A DNA stretch of 64,000 bases from NCBI RefSeq assembly GCF_900114085.1, contig NZ_FORU01000012.1:1-64000 (forward strand). The letters run 5' to 3'. Shown one piece after another: positions 48,624-58,760 of this stretch. The first letter of the stretch is position 1. Each line of letters begins with the position of its first letter. Origin of the DNA: Myroides guanonis. Lineage in GTDB: Bacteria; Bacteroidota; Bacteroidia; Flavobacteriales; Flavobacteriaceae. The notes under the pieces are model-generated. The model worked only from the letters and a program-made list of their open reading frames with translations, was not told the origin of the DNA and searched no databases. Position numbers and translations under genes: made by a program.

Positions 48624-50726
48624 TTATTTTAAAAGTTGATAAGCAACTAATGCTACTACATAAGCAAAAACCGACATAAAAACCAATTGAATCAAAGTCC
48701 ACTTCCAAGAATTTGTTTCTTTTCTAGTAATAGCAACTGTCGAAGCACATTGCATAGCAAAAGCATAAAACAGCAAAAGCGACATTCCAGAAGCAAAATT
48801 AAACACCTTCTCTCCTGTGTCAGGATGTACCTCAGCAGCCATACGTGACTTAATTGTCTCTTCATCATCACTGTGTGAACCCACGTTATAAATTGTAGCT
48901 AAGGTTCCAATAAACACTTCACGTGCCACAAAAGACGTAATAACAGCTATCCCTATTTTCCAATCGTAACCCAAAGGTTTTATTACCGGTTCAATACCTT
49001 TTCCAATAATACCAATATACGAATTTTCTAGCTGATAACTAGCTATATGCTCATTCATCACTTCTTCTGAATAATCAAAATCCTTATATTTCTCAGTTAC
49101 AATTTCTTCTGCATTATCATAGCGCTCACTCGGTCCATGTGCACCTAGGAACCATATTATAATAGACAAAAAGAAGATTATTTTACCCGCACCTACAACA
49201 AAAGATTTTGTTTTCTCATACATAGTAATAACTACGTTCTTCAACATTGGCACCTTATAACCTGGCATCTCAACAATGAAAAATGCCTTTCTCTCTGTCT
49301 TGATAATCTTGTCCAATACCCAAGCTGAAATTAAAGCCGTGAAAAAGCCCAACAAATAAAGCAAGGTTAAGGTAAGTGCTTGCAATCCAATAATTCCAAA
49401 TATTTTTTCATCTGGAATAATCAATGCAATTAAAATAATATAAACCGGAATACGAGCTGAACAAGTTGTGAAAGGAGTAACAAGAATAGTCAACAAACGT
49501 TCCTTGTTATTCTCAATATTTCTAGCAGACATTATTGCTGGAATAGCGCATGCATTACCAGAAATCAACGGCACCACACTTTTTCCGCTCAATCCAAATG
49601 GACGCATTAAACGGTCCATTAAGAATACTACCCTACTCATATATCCACTCTCCTCCAACAAGGCGATGAACATAAACAAAATAGCAATCTGAGGTATAAA
49701 AGGCATAATCCCACCAATACCAGGAATAATACCATCTGCTATTAGGTCTGTTAATTTACCAGGTTCTAAAGTTTCCTTTACATAAGTACTTAAACTAGCG
49801 AATCCTTCTTCTATCCACTCCATTGGAACACTAGACCACTCAAAAATAGCCTGAAACACCAATAGCATGACACCAAAGAAGATAGCATATCCCCAGACTT
49901 TATGAGTTAGAATTCTGTCCATTCTACTTCTAAAATCTGTAGCAATTGCTGAATCCTTAATATAGGCAACCTTCAACAAATCATTTATAAATTGATAACG
50001 TTTGATGGTTTCTCTTTGTTGAAGCCTTTTTAGCTCAGACTCTGACAAACTTATTCCTTTATTAATAATACTTTTCTTGTCTATATTTCCAATTTTAAAA
50101 TCTTGGGAATATATAGTCCAAAGCTGATATAAATCATTCTCTGGAAAAGTAGCCGCAAGTTTCTGGAAAAACTCAGGATTGATCTCAGATGCGTTTAAAG
50201 GTATTCTTGAATCTAACTCTTTGTAATTCAGAATTACATTCTTTAACTCCTCTATCCCATCTCCTTTACGAGCACTCAACATCACGACCTTCGTATGTAG
50301 GGAAGCTTCTAATGAAGCAACATCTATAGTAATCCCTTTAGACTGCATACGATCACTCATATTAACAGCCAGAATTGTAGGTATCCCTAAATCTTTAATT
50401 TGAGTATATAAAAGTAGATTTCGCTTTAGATTTTCAACCTCAGCAACAACTACTGCAACATCTGGATAATCGGCTTGTTCTTTATCTAAAAGCAAATCCA
50501 AAACAATTCGCTCATCTATAGAACTCGCATTTATACTGTACGTTCCTGGTAAATCAATAATCTCTGCTACAGTCTGACTATCCAATTTTGACAATCCTAC
50601 TTTTTTATCAACCGTTATACCCGGATAATTACCTACCTTCTGATTTAACCCTGTTAAAGCATTAAAAACAGATGTTTTCCCTACATTCGGGTTCCCTATA
50701 AGAGCAACCTTTAAAAATTTTTTCAT
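48624..50726 (-). CDS. feoB: Ferrous iron transporter FeoB
   Basis: A 700-aa inner-membrane ferrous iron importer with an N-terminal G domain: ALIGNPNVGKTSVFNALTG (G1), GITVDKKVG (G2), DLPGTYS (G3), VNMSDR (G4) and SARKGDG (G5). A helical linker and a membrane domain follow, with Gate-type segments ISGNACAIPAIMSARNI and TPFTTCSARIPVY. feoA precedes it immediately and a small Cys-rich partner follows. Confidence 0.97.
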   Translation of the reverse strand: MKKFLKVALIGNPNVGKTSVFNALTGLNQKVGNYPGITVDKKVGLSKLDSQTVAEIIDLPGTYSINASSIDERIVLDLLLDKEQADYPDVAVVVAEVENLKRNLLLYTQIKDLGIPTILAVNMSDRMQSKGITIDVASLEASLHTKVVMLSARKGDGIEELKNVILNYKELDSRIPLNASEINPEFFQKLAATFPENDLYQLWTIYSQDFKIGNIDKKSIINKGISLSESELKRLQQRETIKRYQFINDLLKVAYIKDSAIATDFRSRMDRILTHKVWGYAIFFGVMLLVFQAIFEWSSVPMEWIEEGFASLSTYVKETLEPGKLTDLIADGIIPGIGGIMPFIPQIAILFMFIALLEESGYMSRVVFLMDRLMRPFGLSGKSVVPLISGNACAIPAIMSARNIENNKERLLTILVTPFTTCSARIPVYIILIALIIPDEKIFGIIGLQALTLTLLYLLGFFTALISAWVLDKIIKTERKAFFIVEMPGYKVPMLKNVVITMYEKTKSFVVGAGKIIFFLSIIIWFLGAHGPSERYDNAEEIVTEKYKDFDYSEEVMNEHIASYQLENSYIGIIGKGIEPVIKPLGYDWKIGIAVITSFVAREVFIGTLATIYNVGSHSDDEETIKSRMAAEVHPDTGEKVFNFASGMSLLLFYAFAMQCASTVAITRKETNSWKWTLIQLVFMSVFAYVVALVAYQLLK

Positions 50727-50957
50727 TTACTTCTCTATTTCAACTTGAATTTGCTTTGCCAATTCTCTACGAATAGACAAGTGAGTATCATTTATACATA
50801 ATAAAAGAGGGTCTCCTAAAGGAGCTACTTCTAAAATTTCAACAGAATTCCCTGGTAAGCACCCCATTTCCAACAGCTTCAAAGGAACTTGATCTAAATC
50901 AAAATCAAGAATTTTAGCTCTTTGATTCTTTTTTAATGTATTTAATGTTATCGTCAT
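50727..50957 (-). CDS. feoA: Ferrous iron transport protein FeoA
   Basis: A 76-aa SH3-like cytosolic protein that acts with FeoB. LLEMGCLPGNSVEILEVAPLGDP and the C-terminal HLSIRRELAKQIQVE fit the family. Its stop touches the feoB start, so the genes are translated in series. Confidence 0.92.
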   Translation of the reverse strand: MTITLNTLKKNQRAKILDFDLDQVPLKLLEMGCLPGNSVEILEVAPLGDPLLLCINDTHLSIRRELAKQIQVEIEK

Positions 50958-51066
50958 TCTTATTTAGATTTAATCGAGATTGCAAAATAAGCAATAAAAA
51001 AAGATACGCACAACTTTAAAATCTCTTTTTAAATTGATTATATCTCCTTTATATTTTAAAAATCAA

Positions 51067-51774
51067 TTATTTGCCTTGCCTCTCATGTTCATATAACCAC
51101 TTAATATCTTCCAATAATTGCTTCACGTTTTTAGTCTCAACATCTGGTGTATCGAAATTAGTTCCGTCATAAAACCCTCTAATTCTCCCTTCACTGTCTA
51201 CTAAAACAAAATTCTCTGTATGAACCATATCATACATTTCATCTGGCGAACCTGTTTTAACTGCTAGATATGAGTTTCTAGCAATATAATAGATATCTCT
51301 TTTATCACCCGTAACCAAATTCCACACATCATCTTTCACTCCTTTTTCTAAAGCATATGCTTTTAGCACGGGAACACTATCAATATCAGGGGTTACAGTA
51401 TGTGACAATAACTTAACATTGGGCATATCTTTAATTTGCTCTTGTAACCATACCATATTATCTCCCATTATAGGACATATTGTCGGGCAAGTTGTAAAGA
51501 AAAAATCAGCAACATATATCTTACCTTTATAATCCTGATTAGTAATCGTATCCCCATTCTGATTCACAAATTTAAAAGGAGCAATACGGTGTTTTTGCTT
51601 ATTTGCCTCATGTTGTATAAGTGAATCCACCATTTCAGGATTGACCATTGCTGGAGTATAAACCGGCAGGCTCTTTCGCAACGCTAACGCATCGTAAAAC
51701 AAGTACATTATAACTGAACACAACAAAAAGAAAAACAGAAAAAAATAGCGATACTGCTTAAAGAATTGTAACAT
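51067..51774 (-). CDS. SCO1/SenC family copper chaperone
   Basis: A 235-aa membrane-anchored thioredoxin-fold protein for cytochrome oxidase CuA assembly or thiol redox. An N-terminal anchor (YRYFFLFFFLLCSVIMYLFYD) precedes the copper motif TTCPTICP (CX3C) and the metal-binding His in MVHTENFVLVD. The ligands are intact. No oxidase genes are adjacent. Confidence 0.93.
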   Translation of the reverse strand: MLQFFKQYRYFFLFFFLLCSVIMYLFYDALALRKSLPVYTPAMVNPEMVDSLIQHEANKQKHRIAPFKFVNQNGDTITNQDYKGKIYVADFFFTTCPTICPIMGDNMVWLQEQIKDMPNVKLLSHTVTPDIDSVPVLKAYALEKGVKDDVWNLVTGDKRDIYYIARNSYLAVKTGSPDEMYDMVHTENFVLVDSEGRIRGFYDGTNFDTPDVETKNVKQLLEDIKWLYEHERQGK

Positions 51775-51869
51775 GATTTATGAATTTTCACAAATTTACA
51801 AATTGTAAAATCAACAATGGTTAAAGAGGTTATAAAAGAAGACTCCTTTTTTCACAAGATGAGTAGGAC

Positions 51870-51896
51870 TTGTACCGAAGTTATTTATTATTTTTG
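51870..51896 (+). promoter_or_regulatory. Promoter of the M13 peptidase gene
   Basis: TTG (51870-51872) and TATTTTTG (51889-51896), 16 nt apart, a little short of the usual spacing; about 34 nt before the ATG. Confidence 0.45.
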
Positions 51897-51930
51897 TAGT
51901 TACTACTATTAAAAAATTAAACTATTTAAT

Positions 51931-53985
51931 ATGAACAAAAGATTATTAATGTGTTCTGTTGCAATGCTTTCTTTGGTGGCATGTAAAAAAGAGAACGAAG
52001 AGAAAGTAGACAATGAAACACATGGTATCGTATTAGAATACATGGATCCAAGTGTTAAACCTGGCGATGACTTCTTTAGATATGTAAATGGAACTTGGTA
52101 TGACAAAGCTGAAATTCCTGCTGATAGAACTCGTTGGGGAAGTTTTGATGAACTGAGAAAAAACACAGATCAAGATGCTTTAGCTATTTTAAAAGAAGCT
52201 GCAGCTGACAAATCTTTAGACCCTAAATCTGACCAAGCAAAAGCGGTAGCTGTTTTCCAAACTTTTTTAGATACAGTATCTAGAAATAATTTAGGCGTTC
52301 AGCCATTGAAACCATATTTAGACAAAATCAACGCTATTCAAAATGTTGGGGATGTTACTAAATTAATTAATGATCTTTCTAATGAAGGTGGTTTAGGCTT
52401 ATATTCTTTGTATGTATATGCAGACATGAAAAGCTCTAATGACAATTCAGTATACGTTGGAACTGGTAGTATAGGTTTACCTGACCGTGATTACTACATT
52501 TTGGAAGACGCTGAAATGAAAGAAAAACGTGCTAAATACGTTGAACACGTTGCTCGCATGTTTGGATACATTGGAGAAGATGCTGACCAAGCAAAAAAAG
52601 ATGCTGAAAAAGTATTGAAGATTGAAACAGCTATGGCTAAACCAATGTTTACACGTGTTGAACGTAGAGACAGTCGTTTAACATACAATCCAATGACTAT
52701 TGAAGAACTACAAAAGACAGCTCCAAATGTAGACTGGACTGCTTATGTTAATTCTTTCGGGCTTAAGAATGTAAAGACTATCATTGTTTCTCAACCGAAA
52801 TATATGAAAGCTCTAAATACAATATTAGCTCAAAATAATATTGAAGATGTAAAAGCGTATTTAAGATGGACACTGATTAACCACTCAGCAGATGTATTAA
52901 CTACAGAAATTGAGCAAGCTAATTGGGATTTTTATAGCAAGTATTTGAACGGAGCTAAAGAGCAAAGACCAATCGAAGAAAGAGCATTAGCAGTTGTTAA
53001 CGGAAGTGTTGGAGAGGCACTTGGAAAGCTTTATGTTGAGAAAAAATTCCCTGCAGAAGCGAAAGCGAAAGCGAAAGACATGATCGCTAATGTACTTACA
53101 GCATTTGGTGAGCGTATCAAACAACTTGATTGGATGGCTGAAGAAACAAAGCAAGGAGCTTTAGAAAAACTAAATACTACTACAGTTAAAATTGGATACC
53201 CAGACAAATGGGAAGATTACTCAAAACTTGAGATCAAAGGAATCAAAGACGGAGGACAGTATTTCGAAAACATGAGAAACCTTTCTGTTTGGAGCACTGC
53301 TAAGAATATCGCTGACTTTGGTAAACCAGTAGATAAATCTCGTTGGGGAATGGCACCGCAAACAGTTAATGCTTATTTCAATCCTTTATACAATGAAATC
53401 GTATTCCCTGCTGCTATCTTACAACCACCTTTCTACGATTACAAAGCTGATGAAGCAGTAAACTACGGAGGTATTGGAGCAGTTATTGGTCACGAGATTT
53501 CACATAGTTTTGACGATTCAGGTTCTCGTTTTGATAAAGATGGAAACCTAAACAACTGGTGGACTGATGCTGATTTAGAACGTTTCACAAAATTAGGTAC
53601 AGCTTTAGCTGACCAATACAGTGCTTTAGAGCCATTACCTAATGTTTTTGTAGATGGTCATTTTACTCTTGGAGAAAACATTGGTGACTTAGGGGGTATT
53701 AATGTAGCTTACGATGCATTAAAAATATTCTTAAAAGACAACGATCCAGGTTTAATTGATGGTTTTACACCTGAACAACGTTTCTTTATTTCTTGGGGAA
53801 CTATCTGGAGAACAAAAGACAGAGATGAAGCTATCACAAACCAAGTAAAAACAGACCCGCATGCTCCTGGGATGTATAGAGCTTATGTTCCATTGCAAAA
53901 CGTAGATGCATTCTATGATGCATTTGACGTTAAAGAAGGAGACAAATTATACATTAAACCAGAAAACCGAGTTAAGATCTGGTAA
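51931..53985 (+). CDS. M13 family zinc metallopeptidase, lipoprotein (PepO/neprilysin-like)
   Basis: A 684-aa secreted oligopeptidase. The lipoprotein signal is SVAMLSLVACKK. The zinc site is IGAVIGHEISHSFDD (HExxH), with the third ligand and proton donor in ENIGDLGGINVAYDA. NAYFNPLYNEI is the substrate-positioning motif. It ends KPENRVKIW, like neprilysin-type C-termini. It probably degrades peptides at the cell surface or periplasm. A terminator follows. Confidence 0.95.
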   Translation: MNKRLLMCSVAMLSLVACKKENEEKVDNETHGIVLEYMDPSVKPGDDFFRYVNGTWYDKAEIPADRTRWGSFDELRKNTDQDALAILKEAAADKSLDPKSDQAKAVAVFQTFLDTVSRNNLGVQPLKPYLDKINAIQNVGDVTKLINDLSNEGGLGLYSLYVYADMKSSNDNSVYVGTGSIGLPDRDYYILEDAEMKEKRAKYVEHVARMFGYIGEDADQAKKDAEKVLKIETAMAKPMFTRVERRDSRLTYNPMTIEELQKTAPNVDWTAYVNSFGLKNVKTIIVSQPKYMKALNTILAQNNIEDVKAYLRWTLINHSADVLTTEIEQANWDFYSKYLNGAKEQRPIEERALAVVNGSVGEALGKLYVEKKFPAEAKAKAKDMIANVLTAFGERIKQLDWMAEETKQGALEKLNTTTVKIGYPDKWEDYSKLEIKGIKDGGQYFENMRNLSVWSTAKNIADFGKPVDKSRWGMAPQTVNAYFNPLYNEIVFPAAILQPPFYDYKADEAVNYGGIGAVIGHEISHSFDDSGSRFDKDGNLNNWWTDADLERFTKLGTALADQYSALEPLPNVFVDGHFTLGENIGDLGGINVAYDALKIFLKDNDPGLIDGFTPEQRFFISWGTIWRTKDRDEAITNQVKTDPHAPGMYRAYVPLQNVDAFYDAFDVKEGDKLYIKPENRVKIW

Positions 53986-54004
53986 TCCAAAAATCTTTTA
54001 AATA

Positions 54005-54041
54005 AAAAAGGCTGTATTTCTATGAGATACAGCCTTTTTTA
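54005..54041 (+). terminator. Terminator of the M13 peptidase gene
   Basis: AAAAAGGCTGTAT (54005-54017) and ATACAGCCTTTTT (54027-54039). Confidence 0.9.
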
Positions 54042-54262
54042 TTTTTCCTCTATCACCAACTTAACGCCTACTCTTCTTCTCAAAAAATGCTTATTACAAT
54101 TATAATTCAAGAAAAAAGAAATAGCACTCGTTCTAGACCTAACCCCAAGTAATGTTTTAATAATCAATCATTAATATACTAGAAACACTTAAAACCTAGA
54201 CATTAAATACATTTGACACAGATAAACAAACTAAGAAATAAGCTAACCTAAAACCTAAAACT

Positions 54263-54481
54263 ATGGAAACATTAGTATCTCCACAACAAGCATTCTTTGG
54301 TTCATTATTATACGCTAGCTCACTAATATGGGCATTAAGTTTAATCTTCAAGCATGAAGACAAAAAAGCTACCGAAACTTATTGGTTATGTGTAGCACTT
54401 ATATTACCATTTCTTGGTAGCATCATTTATCTATTAAAACATTATACTGCTGATAGGAAAGAAAAGCACGCTACAGTTTAA
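54263..54481 (+). CDS. Small two-helix membrane protein, PLDc_N-like
   Basis: A 72-aa protein with two hydrophobic helices (FFGSLLYASSLIWALSLIF and YWLCVALILPFLGSIIYLL). The second helix with Pro-Phe-Leu-Gly resembles the N-terminal membrane segment of phospholipase D-type proteins (PLDc_N). The basic tail ends RKEKHATV. It is a lone gene with a strong terminator behind it. Function unknown. Confidence 0.6.
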   Translation: METLVSPQQAFFGSLLYASSLIWALSLIFKHEDKKATETYWLCVALILPFLGSIIYLLKHYTADRKEKHATV

Positions 54482-54540
54482 AAGCTATTATTCCAACAAT
54501 AAAATACACGAGGTCCTCTGATTTACCTCTATAAAGTCGA

Positions 54541-54584
54541 GTGAATAAAAAAGTGAGGACAAAGTTCCTCACTTTTTTATTCAC
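54541..54584. terminator. Bidirectional terminator, 19-bp perfect stem
   Basis: Arms 54541-54559 and 54566-54584 are perfect complements around the loop CAAAGT, and include A and T tracts. It lies between the convergent 72-aa and 132-aa genes. Confidence 0.9.
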
Positions 54585-54601
54585 TATAATCTTAGCATTT
54601 A

Positions 54602-55000
54602 CTATAACTCTCTGACCGTCCTAATTTTCATAGGGTAGTCAGCTTTATAAACCATTTTAGTTCCACAAACACAGGCAATATATTCTGCCGTATTTCCTGC
54701 ATCTCCTCCACTAATAATCTTTATATTTTCCACAGAACAAGAAGTCAATTCTGCAATTTCCTTCTTAATTCTAGGAACACTGGTTGGATGTGTAATTTCC
54801 CCATCTGCTAAACTTTTTAACTCATCCTCTTTTGTCAGAAGGCAAACATTGTCCTTCTCGACAGTTTTGCTCTTTTCCTTTTTCATTTTCTTATTAATAA
54901 CCTCCTTTTTAGAAGCAGCCTTCTCAGTGCTTTTCTCCTGAGCCGGTAAAAGGATAATTGTACCAATAAACAGCATTAATGTAAATAGTGTCTTTTTCAT
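54602..55000 (-). CDS. Secreted Lys-rich protein, unknown function
   Basis: A 132-aa protein with a signal peptide (TLFTLMLFIGTIILLPAQ). A highly charged Lys/Glu segment (about residues 25-48) is followed by a compact domain with four Cys residues (CLL, TSCS, ACVC). IISGGDAGNTAEYIACVCGTKM is its most distinctive stretch. No family recognised. The conserved-looking C-terminal domain and clean signal argue for a real gene. Confidence 0.6.
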   Translation of the reverse strand: MKKTLFTLMLFIGTIILLPAQEKSTEKAASKKEVINKKMKKEKSKTVEKDNVCLLTKEDELKSLADGEITHPTSVPRIKKEIAELTSCSVENIKIISGGDAGNTAEYIACVCGTKMVYKADYPMKIRTVREL

Positions 55001-55204
55001 AATTGTAAAGATTTAGGTTAAATATTAAATATACAACATAATGAGATAAAAAATATCATACTAATAATCAAACTTAACACTTCAATAAACGTACCAATTA
55101 TAAACTAGCAATCAGCATTTTATCACACTCTATTCCTTTTTGACAATTCTTTTTTGTAAATTGGAAGAACCAAAGACGAACAGCCAACTTAAAACTATAT
55201 TATT

Positions 55205-57937
55205 ATGAAAGATTACAAAATAGCTTCCTTAAAAAAGCTACAAGATGAGGGGCATTCAATTCACAAACTACCATTTTCGATTCGGATTTTATTAGAGAAT
55301 ATTTTGCGTAATCACGATGGTTATATAATAACAGATGAGCACCTCAACACTTTAATAAACTGGGATCCTAATGGTACAGACAAGGACATTCCTTTTAAAC
55401 CCGCACGTGTATTAATGCAAGACTTTACAGGAGTACCTGCTGTAGTAGACATAGCATCACTTAGAGACGAATTTATACGAAAAGGTAAAGACGGTACAAA
55501 AATCAACCCTGCTATTCCCGTAGACTTAGTAATAGACCATTCCGTTCAAGTAGATTATTTCGGAACCGATTACTCGTATAAAGAGAATGTAATAAGAGAA
55601 TACGAGCGTAATTCTGAACGCTATGAGCTATTAAAATGGGCACAACAAGGAATGGAGAACTTTACCGTAGTTCCTCCTGGTATGGGAATATGTCATCAAG
55701 TAAATTTAGAATATTTAGCTCAAGGAGTAACTTTACGTGACGGATGGGCCTTTCCCGATACGTTAGTAGGCACAGACTCTCATACACCTATGGTAAATGG
55801 TATTGGAGTAATAGCTTGGGGAGTTGGAGGTATTGAAGCAGAAGCAGCAATGTTAGGTCAACCTATTTACTTTACTTGTCCCGAAGTTATTGGTTTAAAA
55901 TTGACAGGTCGTATTCCTGAAGGAGCAACCGCCACAGATATGGTTCTAACTATTACTAAAATTCTAAGAGAGTTCGGCGTAGTAGGTAAATTCGTAGAAG
56001 TATTTGGAGATGGTCTGGATCATTTAACTGTTACAGACAGAGCTACTATTGCAAATATGTCTCCAGAATTTGGATGTACAGTTACTTACTTCCCAATAGA
56101 TGACCAAACATTGAATTATATGCGAAAAACAAATCGTAGTGAATCGCAAATAAAACTAGTGGAAGAATATTGTAAAGACAATCTGTTGTGGAGAACGGGT
56201 AAAGAAGAAATCGTATACTCACATGTAATAGAATTAGACTTGGGAATTTTAGAACCAACAGTTGCAGGACCAAAAAGACCACAAGACAAAATATTTGTAA
56301 AGGATTTAGGGAAAACTTTTTCTCAATTACTAGAAGAAGAACACAACAGAACCTATGTAGCTGCGAAAGACCGTAGAGAACAAGCATGGTTAGAAGAAGG
56401 AGGTTCTGGAACAGAACTTCGTTTTGAACCAAAACCGAAAGAAGTACAACAATCTATTAAAGTCGAAAAAGAAGAGCTGCAATCCGTTCGTATTAAACTT
56501 AAAAACAAAGAATATGTGTTAAGTGACGGTTCAATAGCAATAGCAGCAATTACTAGCTGTACTAACACTTCAAATCCTGAGGTAATGATTGGTGCAGGCT
56601 TAGTTGCTCGAAAAGCCGTTGAACGTGGTTTACGTACTAAATCATGGGTTAAAACCAGTTTAGCTCCCGGATCGAAAGTAGTGACACAATATCTAAAACG
56701 ATCTGGTTTATTAGAAGACCTGGAAGCATTGCGTTTTCACACAGTAGGTTATGGTTGTACATCATGTATTGGAAATAGTGGACCTCTACCCGCACCTATA
56801 GCAGAGGCAGTAACACAAGGTGATTTAATTGTTGCCTCAGTACTCTCAGGAAATCGAAACTTTGAAGCTCGTGTTCATCCACAAGTAAAGATGAACTTTT
56901 TAATGTCACCTATGCTTGTTGTAGCCTACGCATTAGTAGGACGAGTAGATGTTGATTTAATTAATGACCCATTAGACTATGACCCAAATGGACGTCCTGT
57001 TTACCTAAGAGATATCTGGCCTACTCATGAAGAAATTCGTGAGGTTATCAACACTTCCTTAAAACAACAAGATTTTGAAGATGTATACAGTGTCATATTT
57101 GAAGGTGAAGAAGATTGGAAAGAATTAAAAGCTCCGGTTGGTCAGAAATTTATATGGAATCCTTCTTCTAGCTATATTAGAGAAGTACCATTTTTTGAAA
57201 ACCTCAGTGAACAACCAGCAGCTGTTACTGATATACAAAAAGCAAGGGTATTACTATACTTAGGGGACTCTGTTACAACAGACCATATTTCGCCCGCTGG
57301 CTCCTTTAATCAGGAATCCGCGGCAGGAAAATACCTCATGGAACAAGTTGTTAAACCAAGAGATTTTAATTCATACGGTTCTAGGAGAGGAAATCACGAA
57401 GTAATGATGAGAGGTACCTTCGCTAATGTTCGTATTAAAAACAAGATAGCACAAAGAGAAGGAGGATATAGCACTTATTTCCCTACTGGAGAATCATTAA
57501 CAGTCTTTGATACTGCTATGAAATATAAACAAGACGGCACCCCGCTAGTTGTATTCGCTGGTAAAGAATATGGAAGTGGATCTTCTCGTGATTGGGCTGC
57601 GAAAGGAGCTTTTTTATTAGGTATTAAAGCCGTAATTGCAGAAAGTTATGAACGTATTCACAGAAGTAATCTCGTTGGGATGGGTGTAGCTCCACTACAA
57701 TTTCTAGATGGACAAAGCGCTATTTCACTAGGATTAGATGGAACTGAAAGTATTACCATATTAGGACTTGCAGAAAGTCTAACACCACACAAAAAATTAA
57801 CTGTGATTGCAGAAAAAGAAACGGGAGAAAGTATGGAGTTTACAGTTATAGCTCGATTTGATTCTGAAATAGAAATCGCCTATTTCAAGAATGGAGGAAT
57901 ACTGCAATACGTTTTAAGAGATTTCATGAAACGCTAA
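55205..57937 (+). CDS. acnA: Aconitate hydratase
   Basis: Interconverts citrate and isocitrate through a [4Fe-4S] centre, 910 aa, AcnA type. Cluster cysteines are in AAITSCTNTSNP and GYGCTSCIGNSGPL. PPGMGICHQVNLEYLA, VGTDSHTPMVNGIGVIAWGVGG and the C-terminal swivel domain (GKEYGSGSSRDWAAKGAFLLG) are typical. It is monocistronic with a terminator. Confidence 0.97.
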   Translation: MKDYKIASLKKLQDEGHSIHKLPFSIRILLENILRNHDGYIITDEHLNTLINWDPNGTDKDIPFKPARVLMQDFTGVPAVVDIASLRDEFIRKGKDGTKINPAIPVDLVIDHSVQVDYFGTDYSYKENVIREYERNSERYELLKWAQQGMENFTVVPPGMGICHQVNLEYLAQGVTLRDGWAFPDTLVGTDSHTPMVNGIGVIAWGVGGIEAEAAMLGQPIYFTCPEVIGLKLTGRIPEGATATDMVLTITKILREFGVVGKFVEVFGDGLDHLTVTDRATIANMSPEFGCTVTYFPIDDQTLNYMRKTNRSESQIKLVEEYCKDNLLWRTGKEEIVYSHVIELDLGILEPTVAGPKRPQDKIFVKDLGKTFSQLLEEEHNRTYVAAKDRREQAWLEEGGSGTELRFEPKPKEVQQSIKVEKEELQSVRIKLKNKEYVLSDGSIAIAAITSCTNTSNPEVMIGAGLVARKAVERGLRTKSWVKTSLAPGSKVVTQYLKRSGLLEDLEALRFHTVGYGCTSCIGNSGPLPAPIAEAVTQGDLIVASVLSGNRNFEARVHPQVKMNFLMSPMLVVAYALVGRVDVDLINDPLDYDPNGRPVYLRDIWPTHEEIREVINTSLKQQDFEDVYSVIFEGEEDWKELKAPVGQKFIWNPSSSYIREVPFFENLSEQPAAVTDIQKARVLLYLGDSVTTDHISPAGSFNQESAAGKYLMEQVVKPRDFNSYGSRRGNHEVMMRGTFANVRIKNKIAQREGGYSTYFPTGESLTVFDTAMKYKQDGTPLVVFAGKEYGSGSSRDWAAKGAFLLGIKAVIAESYERIHRSNLVGMGVAPLQFLDGQSAISLGLDGTESITILGLAESLTPHKKLTVIAEKETGESMEFTVIARFDSEIEIAYFKNGGILQYVLRDFMKR

Positions 57938-57952
57938 GTAAAATAGATAAAC

Positions 57953-57992
57953 AAAAGTGTCTTTAAGAAAAATCTTAAAGACACTTTTTATT
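57953..57992 (+). terminator. acnA terminator
   Basis: AAAAGTGTCTTTAAGA (57953-57968) and TCTTAAAGACACTTTT (57973-57988), loop AAAA. The inverse orientation also serves the response-regulator gene. Confidence 0.9.
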
Positions 57993-58005
57993 TCGATAAC
58001 AAACT

Positions 58006-58662
58006 TTAAACAAAGCCCTGTTTAAAAGCCTCTTGAATTAATGCAGAAGCATCCGATACACCAAAAGTAGCTTTCATTTTAGCTATACGCTTTCGGATAG
58101 TTATTGCAGCTAATGGAATATGTTCTTCCAAATCAGACATTCTATACCCTTTGGATAAATACAACAAAATAAGTCGGTTATTATCGTCAAACATCAACTC
58201 TTTCTTCAACACCTCTCCATGACACTGTTTGACCAATGGACTTAAAAAATAATTCCCATCTAAAATTTCACAAATCATATCAGGGAGATTTGATGGAGTA
58301 ACATCATTCTTGATAGCCAAACCGTGCGGTCGAACATTTTTTATAATATTATACACCAACAATACTTCCGTATGAGCAGTCAAAATCATAGTCTTACAAT
58401 CTGGCATCATCTCTTTGATATAACTAATTATGTGTCCCCCATTCTTCCAATCTCTAGCCTCATACTCTGGCAATCCATAATCAACAATAGCGAGATCAAA
58501 TGGTTTATTAGATTCTAATGCATTTCTTATCTGTAAAAAGGCAGACTCACAGTCGTTCGCACGATGAAACAACAGCGTTCCTTCCTTTTTAAGATGCTGA
58601 GTCAAGGAAAAGATATATCCCTCAACAGTTAATGGATGATCGTCAACTACTAGTATATTCAT
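58006..58662 (-). CDS. Two-component response regulator (LuxR/NarL-like)
   Basis: A 218-aa regulator. The receiver domain has the acidic pair in VVDDHPL, the phospho-acceptor region LAIVDYGLP and the Thr/Lys pair ILTAHTEV and IKNDV. The C-terminal helix-turn-helix (YLSKGYRMSDLEEHIPLAAITIRKRIAKMKATFG in outline) is a divergent LuxR-type motif. The gene is divergent from the sensor kinase 98 bp away and is its probable partner. Confidence 0.85.
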   Translation of the reverse strand: MNILVVDDHPLTVEGYIFSLTQHLKKEGTLLFHRANDCESAFLQIRNALESNKPFDLAIVDYGLPEYEARDWKNGGHIISYIKEMMPDCKTMILTAHTEVLLVYNIIKNVRPHGLAIKNDVTPSNLPDMICEILDGNYFLSPLVKQCHGEVLKKELMFDDNNRLILLYLSKGYRMSDLEEHIPLAAITIRKRIAKMKATFGVSDASALIQEAFKQGFV

Positions 58663-58672
58663 AAAAATATAT

Positions 58673-58709
58673 AACTTGCAGGCAAGTTAATCTTTATTTC
58701 TAAGATTAA
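58673..58709. promoter_or_regulatory. Two inverted repeats between the divergent two-component genes
   Basis: AACTTGC/GCAAGTT (58673-58679, 58682-58688) and TTAATCTT/AAGATTAA (58687-58694, 58702-58709). They overlap by two bases and lie in the 98-bp shared promoter region. They are candidates for binding by the response regulator or for a hairpin in its leader. Confidence 0.45.
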
Positions 58710-58760
58710 ATAAAGCTATATTTATTTTAACTAACTAGTAGCGTTTAACCTCATATTACC

